A stretch of 64,000 bases of DNA from UBA1081 sp045537555 (lineage in GTDB: Bacteria > Bacillota > Clostridia > Oscillospirales > Acutalibacteraceae). The notes under the pieces are model-generated. The model did not search any database. It saw only the letters and a list, made by a program, of their open reading frames with translations, and was not told the origin of the DNA. Made by a program: the position numbers and the translations under genes. The DNA lies in assembly GCA_045537555.1 (NCBI GenBank), contig JAZSPR010000146.1, positions 62,001 to 126,000 on the forward strand. The letters run 5' to 3'. This document shows, piece by piece, positions 59,199-64,000 of the stretch. Every line of letters begins with the position of its first letter. Positions within the stretch are counted from its first letter, which is position 1.

Positions 59199-59465
59199 TT
59201 AATTAGCTTGGCTTTTTAACAGGCTTGCCTGACCACTCTCAATATCTTGTTCCATACGGAATAAAGCGTATAATTTTAATGCTTCATCGAGGTTATATAC
59301 GGTCTCAAGCTCGTATTTTGATGCAAGACGGTTTTTAATGAGAGTATACATTCTTAATTCAAGTTCCGAAAACCTGCTTAAATCGAACTCTCCCCATTTG
59401 TTGTACTCGGAGCCACCTTCTGCATAACATCTTGCAGGTTTCCATATTGGGCTACGAGTTTCTTG
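59199..59465 (-). CDS. Frameshift extension of the tail assembly chaperone
   Basis: 88 codons in the -1 frame with no start codon of its own. After slipping at 59465-59471 the reading gives QETRSPIWKPARCYAEGGSE, then WGEFDLSRFSELELRMYTLI and YELETVYNLDEALKLYALF, ending TAA at 59199-59201. This equals the longer G-T-type product of tail chaperones. Confidence 0.8.
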   Translation of the reverse strand, partial: QETRSPIWKPARCYAEGGSEYNKWGEFDLSRFSELELRMYTLIKNRLASKYELETVYNLDEALKLYALFRMEQDIESGQASLLKSQAN

Positions 59466-59914
59466 AAAAAACCCCCATAATTAACCTTAATTACCTCAAA
59501 GCAAAGAACAAACATATCTTGAACTTCACTACAAAATACTTCATTTGCAAGGTCCATATCCATTCTTTTTACAAGATTTTGTGTGCAAGGACCTTCAACA
59601 GAAATGTTGTCACTGTTTATCAAGAGCTTTTTCATTAATCTCTCAATCTTATCACCGGAAAGACTCGAAAAGGCGTTAGCAAAAGACGGAAGAGCTTCGT
59701 CTATATCCATATCCATAATATTAGGATTATCTGAGTTTTCTGTAGTAACTGCATTTGTGTCAGGCTTTCCGATAAGCCCGGAAATGCCACTTAACATGGG
59801 TCCGATTAAAGCCACTAGCTCACCACTGATATTTGCTGCCACAAAAGCAGGAAAAGGTCTTATAAAAAACCTGTGTTCGCCTATTGTCTTTTCTATAACA
59901 TCCATTTGTTTCAT
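59378..59914 (-). CDS. Tail assembly chaperone (short form)
   Basis: 178 aa. MDVIEKTIGEHRFFIRPFPAF, EALPSFANAFSSLSGDKIERLM, then EVQDMFVLCFEVIKVNYGGFF. It lies between tube and tape measure, the normal place for the chaperone that coats the tape measure before tube polymerisation. The slippery heptamer lies 28 codons before its stop. Confidence 0.8.
   Translation of the reverse strand: MKQMDVIEKTIGEHRFFIRPFPAFVAANISGELVALIGPMLSGISGLIGKPDTNAVTTENSDNPNIMDMDIDEALPSFANAFSSLSGDKIERLMKKLLINSDNISVEGPCTQNLVKRMDMDLANEVFCSEVQDMFVLCFEVIKVNYGGFFKKLVAQYGNLQDVMQKVAPSTTNGESSI
59465..59471 (-). promoter_or_regulatory. Slippery heptamer U UUU UUC
   Basis: In the chaperone frame the codons are GGT TTT TTC, giving T TTT TTC, a classical -1 slippery site. 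G GGT TTT just upstream is a second possible site. Confidence 0.8.
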
Positions 59915-59944
59915 ATTTTTTTCCCCTTATACAAAAATTTAAGT

Positions 59945-59978
59945 AAAAGCGACTAAGCAAATAGCCAAGTCGCTTTTT
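59945..59978. terminator. Terminator between tube and chaperone genes
   Basis: AAAAGCGACT (59945-59954) pairs with AGTCGCTTTT (59968-59977) over 10 bp. Downstream U residues exist on both strands (four on the -). It would lower transcription past the abundant tube and sheath genes. Confidence 0.72.
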
Positions 59979-59986
59979 AATTTGAT

Positions 59987-60397
59987 TTATTCAGTAAGTT
60001 CTCCTGCACCCGTATGGATTTCCCATTCACGGTTACCGGCTTCTTTGCCAAAACCACGAGATGCAGGTTTTATTGTCCACGCTTGGTCAGCACTGAAGAC
60101 CAAACCGCCTTTAAGGTCTTTTACGAGAATCGGAAACATTCCTGTTCCATCTTTACGGTCTTTCTGATGCTGATTCTGAAGATATACATTTGTAGCAGAT
60201 GTCTGAAGTAAAGATATCTTTACAATATATGTATCATCAGGGCTGAGGCTTCTTACTATTTCACCATCGCAGCCGACTTTCTTTGTTACACCATCACCAT
60301 TAGGGTCAATGGTTACAAAGGAGTCGTCAGCGTATCCCGAAACAATATGAGTGCCGAATGTAATTACAACTTCTTTGGGATTATAAGTTTTAATCAT
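59987..60397 (-). CDS. Tail tube protein, DUF3277 type
   Basis: 136 aa. GTHIVSGYADDSFVTIDPNGDGVTKKVG, DDTYIVKISLLQTSATNVYL and LVFSADQAWTIKPASRGF match the myophage tube family DUF3277. Confidence 0.85.
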   Translation of the reverse strand: MIKTYNPKEVVITFGTHIVSGYADDSFVTIDPNGDGVTKKVGCDGEIVRSLSPDDTYIVKISLLQTSATNVYLQNQHQKDRKDGTGMFPILVKDLKGGLVFSADQAWTIKPASRGFGKEAGNREWEIHTGAGELTE

Positions 60398-60415
60398 TTA
60401 ATATCGACTCCTTTT

Positions 60416-61540
60416 TTATATTCCGTGCGAAAGTGTGCCGCTGATGTCCGCAACATGTATTGCACCGGCAAGTCTCGCTTTGAATTTAAGACCATTAATT
60501 CTTCTTGTTGATTTTTCCGTTGCTGTAAGGCTTGATGCCAACGGAACGATTGTTTTGTATGCAGGAATTACATTTCCGTCATTATCATACTCTTCCTGTG
60601 CAATGCCACCTTTAGACTGTCCTGCTTTAAGAGAAGCAAGCATCTGATTTTCATACATTGCAATACCTGCATCGCTAAATGGAATTTTGGCATTTTCAAT
60701 AACTGCATTGACAACACGAACCTGCATATCATTTTTGAGCCAATCTCGGAATCTGATAATATCCGCCCATTCATCACCGAGAACAGTTCCACCCATTGTG
60801 ATGTTTTTTCCGCCAACGGTTATGAAATAGTTGAGCTTCAGCTTCTCAAGTGTCTTCATTTCATCAGTAGTGAGCACTGAGGGTCTGATACCTGAGAGAG
60901 CTTTATATGCTGCTGTTTCAGTACCTGACTCATAACTGAGCCATTTTACGGCTGCTGCAACATTGATATACTTGTTTGCTTCAGGGATATCTTCTTCTGC
61001 CTGATTTGTATTCTCACGACCGTAAATGCCGAAAGTTCTCAGATAATTACCTGTTACTGTAGGTTCTTCTGCTTCATCCTCGCCTTTGTTGAAAACACCG
61101 AGCTCAGTATAGAAACAAAGTTTTTCCTGAGTTTCTACATAAGCCGCAATTTCATCGTATTCAGTTTCGTCAATGCCAACAGGACAAACGACATACCATC
61201 CTGATGTGGCAGATGCTCTTTTGACAGCATTAACAGCTTTTTCACTTTCACCTTCAATAATTTGAACAGGTGCAATATAAATATCGCTCGGTTCAGGTGT
61301 CTGACCGAAAGCAATCTGTGCTGCTATGCCTATGGGGTCTGCAGAACCTTCTGTAATTGACCAACCTGCATCAACAACCTTATCGATGTCATCATATACA
61401 CCTACCTGTGCAGGTGCTGTTGCAGGAGCGACATTGGGAAGAGGACCAACAATGAGAATCTTGTCAAAGCTTGCATTGTCAACAATTCTCGGTGAAATGT
61501 CAATATCCACAGTCGCAATCATATCGTAATTTGCACTCAT
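60416..61540 (-). CDS. Tail sheath protein, DUF3383 type
   Basis: 374 aa. DIDISPRIVDNASFDKILIVG, ITVGGKNITMGGTVLGDEWADIIRFRDWL, VVNAVIENAKIPFSDAGIAM and a C-terminal RRINGLKFKARLAGAIHVAD are diagnostic for DUF3383 sheath proteins. Proves a contractile tail. Confidence 0.9.
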   Translation of the reverse strand: MSANYDMIATVDIDISPRIVDNASFDKILIVGPLPNVAPATAPAQVGVYDDIDKVVDAGWSITEGSADPIGIAAQIAFGQTPEPSDIYIAPVQIIEGESEKAVNAVKRASATSGWYVVCPVGIDETEYDEIAAYVETQEKLCFYTELGVFNKGEDEAEEPTVTGNYLRTFGIYGRENTNQAEEDIPEANKYINVAAAVKWLSYESGTETAAYKALSGIRPSVLTTDEMKTLEKLKLNYFITVGGKNITMGGTVLGDEWADIIRFRDWLKNDMQVRVVNAVIENAKIPFSDAGIAMYENQMLASLKAGQSKGGIAQEEYDNDGNVIPAYKTIVPLASSLTATEKSTRRINGLKFKARLAGAIHVADISGTLSHGI

Positions 61541-61564
61541 TACATTTTTCCTCCTTGAAAAATA

Positions 61565-62071
61565 TTAAATCGGTTCAGGGAAATACTCAGCCTTTTCACC
61601 GACTGTTTTTTGCGTAAAATATAAATTTACAATCAGCCTTGAACGAAACTCGTATGTCGTATCATTTACAATTCCCGTCAAGTCCTGAACATCACCCTCA
61701 ATAACAAGGCTTACATCATTACGGTTACACCATAATGTTACATATTGAGAGTTTAAGAAATTTGCAAACAGCAGCATTTCATCGACTGCTGTGTTATCTT
61801 GCCCGATTTCAACACCTTCATCATAAACGGGTTTTCCGTTTGTGAATAAATCTATCGTCAATTGGATTCGAGACAAATAATAACCTTCAGTGCCATTTGC
61901 ACCATACACTTCGTTTTCAGACCTGTGTCTTCGCACATTTCCGGGCAATATGGTGACAAGCGGTATGTTCGGCTTTGTCGTCCTGCTCTGCTTTGCGAAT
62001 ATGACAAGACTGTCAACAAAATGTTCTTTTGCAAGCAAGCGGAATTTTTCTTTTACAGTTGAAATATTCAT
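61565..62071 (-). CDS. Phage neck terminator protein
   Basis: 168 aa. VKEKFRLLAKEHFVDSLVIFA, LVTILPGNVRRHR and YEFRSRLIVNLYFTQKTVG match the neck/tail terminator family of myophages. Located between connector and sheath as expected. Confidence 0.78.
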   Translation of the reverse strand: MNISTVKEKFRLLAKEHFVDSLVIFAKQSRTTKPNIPLVTILPGNVRRHRSENEVYGANGTEGYYLSRIQLTIDLFTNGKPVYDEGVEIGQDNTAVDEMLLFANFLNSQYVTLWCNRNDVSLVIEGDVQDLTGIVNDTTYEFRSRLIVNLYFTQKTVGEKAEYFPEPI

Positions 62072-62083
62072 ATTTCTTCACCT

Positions 62084-62464
62084 TTAATCGGGAGGGTCAG
62101 CTATGTCATTTTTTCGTGAACCATCAGTTGGCACTTTTATAAAAACATAGTTATAATGCGAAAGCATTGTGTGGTCAAAAAGCTGAGAAGAAATGCATTC
62201 ATACCAAGAACCATGATACCAAACCAAATCTCCTTTTAGGTTTGAGTCTGCATCAGCTGCAATAAGCTTGCAATTTCCATGTCCTTCGATTCTTTTTACA
62301 GTCCTCTCACCTTCGGGGTTCGCTGAAACAGAATCAGAACCTGAAGGATGCAAATGGATGCAAACAGTTGTATCTGTGTGACCGGCTGTAAGATATCCTT
62401 TGACCTCTTTTTGTTCATCAAATCTTCTGAGCCTGTATTTCTTGTTAAAGATGCTAATATTCAT
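62084..62464 (-). CDS. Head-tail connector region protein
   Basis: 126 aa. GKRTV-type Gly/Glu turn (EGERTVKRIEGHGNCKLIAAD) and GDLVWYHGSWYECISSQLFD. The latter pattern recurs in small proteins between gp10-like and sheath genes of Firmicutes myophages. Confidence 0.62.
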   Translation of the reverse strand: MNISIFNKKYRLRRFDEQKEVKGYLTAGHTDTTVCIHLHPSGSDSVSANPEGERTVKRIEGHGNCKLIAADADSNLKGDLVWYHGSWYECISSQLFDHTMLSHYNYVFIKVPTDGSRKNDIADPPD

Positions 62465-62467
62465 TGT

Positions 62468-62926
62468 TTATTTCCTCACTCTTACAACAAAGTTTACCGA
62501 TTCTCTCATATGACTTGAATCAATAAGCGGTTGTTCCGAACCTTTTTTTGCAATTGTACTTTCTGCGTTTGGTGCAAAATCACCATCTACAATTTCCTGT
62601 TGTATAAGACCTTTGCAAAAAACACCGAGAATATCCAACGCTTTTTCGGCAGTTCCGCCTGATGCAAGAGTTTTGTTTACTTCATCACAGGCTTTCTGAA
62701 GCTCTGACTGATGATTTTCAAAACTCTGCCGCATAAACGGTCGAGCAGGAGTGTCTGAGGAGCCGAGCTCATTGTATGCTGCAATTTCTGCAACATCTGC
62801 ACCCGTGTCTTCATATATGCTCTCCCCGGCTTGAAATCCAACACAAACCTCCAATTTTTCGAGCAGTCGCAGTTGTTTCATAAACTTTTTGCCTTCGGGT
62901 GTTAAATCTGAAATTTCAATAGCCAT
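62468..62926 (-). CDS. HK97 gp10-like virion morphogenesis protein
   Basis: 152 aa from ATG 62926 (GGGGAGA upstream). VAEIAAYNELGSSDTPARPFM, then PNAESTIAKKGSEQPLIDSSHM and a basic end: the gp10/virion morphogenesis fold used at the head-tail joint. Confidence 0.82.
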   Translation of the reverse strand: MAIEISDLTPEGKKFMKQLRLLEKLEVCVGFQAGESIYEDTGADVAEIAAYNELGSSDTPARPFMRQSFENHQSELQKACDEVNKTLASGGTAEKALDILGVFCKGLIQQEIVDGDFAPNAESTIAKKGSEQPLIDSSHMRESVNFVVRVRK

Positions 62927-62928
62927 AA

Positions 62929-63315
62929 TCAAATCTCCCCTGCACAATGGATAGGAACAACAACCAAACGACGAAGTGATAAGTACTGCACACCGTATGT
63001 TGTTAAACCAAGTTCTGCATCTTTTGCAAGAACAGAGCTTGCATTTGCTCCAAAGCTGACACTACTGCCTCCTTCGGAAACACTTCCGACTGTAAGTCCT
63101 ATGCCGACTGTTGCAAGACCGTCAAGAGGAATATCACCTTCACCGGACATTTTAAGCTTGTGACATACAAGCAAAGCAACAGCTTGTTCATATAACTTAC
63201 CAAATTGTTTTTTACTTACCATTGGTCGGACAATTTCTATCCATTTAGCAAGAATATCATCACTGATTTTATTAAATTCAGCACCGATGAGTCGTATGAT
63301 TTCGATTGCTTGCAT
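62929..63315 (-). CDS. DUF4054-like head-tail connector
   Basis: 128 aa. FNKISDDILAKWIEIVRPMV, YEQAVALLVCHKLKMSGEGD and the ending GVQYLSLRRLVVVPIHCAG match DUF4054 connectors of contractile phages. Confidence 0.72.
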   Translation of the reverse strand: MQAIEIIRLIGAEFNKISDDILAKWIEIVRPMVSKKQFGKLYEQAVALLVCHKLKMSGEGDIPLDGLATVGIGLTVGSVSEGGSSVSFGANASSVLAKDAELGLTTYGVQYLSLRRLVVVPIHCAGEI

Positions 63316-63332
63316 TGAGTTTTCACTCCTTA

Positions 63333-63626
63333 TTAAGCTTTTGTGTCTCCCTTTTTAGCAGCTTCTTCAGCAGCTTTCTTTGCAGCCTCTTCTGCTGCCT
63401 TTTTCTTTGCTTCTTCTGCCTTCATTGCAGCTTCTTCAGCAGCTTTCTTTGCAGCCTCTTCTGCTGCTTTCTTTGCAAGTTCTTCGCTGTTGTCAATTTT
63501 GAGATGACCTGCTTTTATAATAGCTTTGATGCCGGGAGTGAGTTCATCCACATCTGTACTTTTGTCGGGGAGCAGAATTTTTGTGCCGATGTTAATTACT
63601 TTTGAACTGATATTTACGAGTTTCAT
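63333..63626 (-). CDS. Small head-region protein with KAAEEA tail
   Basis: 97 aa. First 45 residues: MKLVNISSKVINIGTKILLP and DVDELTPGIKAIIKAGHLKI. The rest is an Ala/Lys/Glu repeat helix of AAEEAAKKA-like units. Possibly a head-completion or decoration component; low-complexity DNA at 63355-63475 could be unstable. Confidence 0.62.
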   Translation of the reverse strand: MKLVNISSKVINIGTKILLPDKSTDVDELTPGIKAIIKAGHLKIDNSEELAKKAAEEAAKKAAEEAAMKAEEAKKKAAEEAAKKAAEEAAKKGDTKA

Positions 63627-63662
63627 TACAATAACCTCCGTATTTTTTGTGATTGATAATGA

Positions 63663-63692
63663 TAAAAAAGAGAGGCTACCAAAAATAGCCTC
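63663..63692 (-). terminator. Terminator after the major capsid gene
   Basis: GAGGCTA (63672-63678) and TAGCCTC (63686-63692) with a 7-nt loop. On the - strand it is followed by TCTTTTTT. Confidence 0.85.
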
Positions 63693-63710
63693 CCGTTTTT
63701 GTGTTTTTTC

Positions 63711-64000
63711 TTATGATTCAGATACGCCGACTGCAATCATTGCAGAGAGAGGATAGTAGACAATTACACCTGCTGTACGAGCTTCACAAGGTACGACTGT
63801 TTCAAGGTTCTTAACCTGAACAGGATACTGATTGTAAGGCATGGGATTTTCGAGAGAAAGCTTTCTCTTATCCTTTGTGAACAGGAAAGCAACGCCTGAA
63901 CCACCATTGGTTGCAGCGTAGGGATTTGTGTCAACTGAGTCAGCATCAAGTTCAGCAGCTGATACAATTTCCTTGATGTAAGGACTGTTATCAAGAAGGA
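63711..64000 (-). CDS. Major capsid protein, C-terminal part
   Basis: About 96 residues, cut by the right window edge. The end reads VAFLFTKDKRKLSLENPMP, PVQVKNLETVVPC, TAGVIVYYPLSAMIAVGV, which resembles the C-terminal strand and P-domain of myophage major capsid proteins in Clostridia. The position before the connector genes agrees. Confidence 0.65.
   Translation of the reverse strand, partial: LLDNSPYIKEIVSAAELDADSVDTNPYAATNGGSGVAFLFTKDKRKLSLENPMPYNQYPVQVKNLETVVPCEARTAGVIVYYPLSAMIAVGVSES

Overview
The window looks like a low-GC Oscillospiraceae (Ruminococcus-like) chromosome carrying two viral elements. The host signal comes from a tgt, yajC, TIGR04086 and spoIIM block beside a conserved Xer-type recombinase. 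The dockerin modules on the phage lytic enzymes also point to a cellulosome- or amylosome-style Ruminococcus. The taxonomic call is inference from gene content.

Region 1 (1-4731, + strand) is most of a filamentous (inovirus-like) prophage cut by the left window edge. It has a small major coat protein with signal peptide, a Zot/pI-type assembly ATPase, small membrane proteins, a large surface-exposed adsorption-type protein with a C-terminal anchor, and a rolling-circle HUH replication protein, followed by a small unknown gene. A strong sigma-A promoter (4728-4756) then drives a tyrosine recombinase (4812-5777) that resembles the housekeeping Xer family more than a phage integrase.

Region 2 (5779-8482, - strand) is host core: spoIIM, a TIGR04086 membrane protein, yajC and tgt. 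The hairpin between yajC and the TIGR04086 gene is both an intrinsic terminator and the carrier of the next gene's Shine-Dalgarno.

Region 3 (8632 to the right edge, almost entirely - strand) is a contractile-tailed (myovirus-type) prophage or prophage-like element read from right to left. The late genes run from the major capsid protein (cut at 64000) through neck, sheath, tube, a frameshifted tail assembly chaperone, tape measure, baseplate, fibres and lysis genes down to 44738. Intrinsic terminators follow the capsid, tube, spike and holin genes. From 44293 down to 9502 lies a 35-kb accessory arm of about 90 small, overlapping genes. Most are zinc-ribbon or Cys-rich microproteins and typical phage-accessory families (YopX, ASCH, DUF551, DUF3307, Lar-like, DUF7659, J-domain, SEC-C, GIY-YIG, RtcB). 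No terminase, portal, integrase or DNA polymerase for this phage is inside the window.

The accessory arm is cut into operons by seven near-identical promoters. Five have a GGTAGG-type motif in a 16-nt spacer, and two have a TTACC-N4-GGTAA palindrome in a 17-nt spacer. A stand-alone XRE regulator has its own perfect promoter, an overlapping palindrome and a terminator, and is a candidate controller. The last of these promoters drives a DUF4160/DUF2442 pair next to the host tgt gene. A + strand small RNA candidate (29865-29967) with its own promoter, two hairpins and a 14-bp terminator runs against this arm. Four copies of a roughly 75-nt interspersed repeat (13.7, 30.3, 35.4, 35.5 kb) sit at operon ends.
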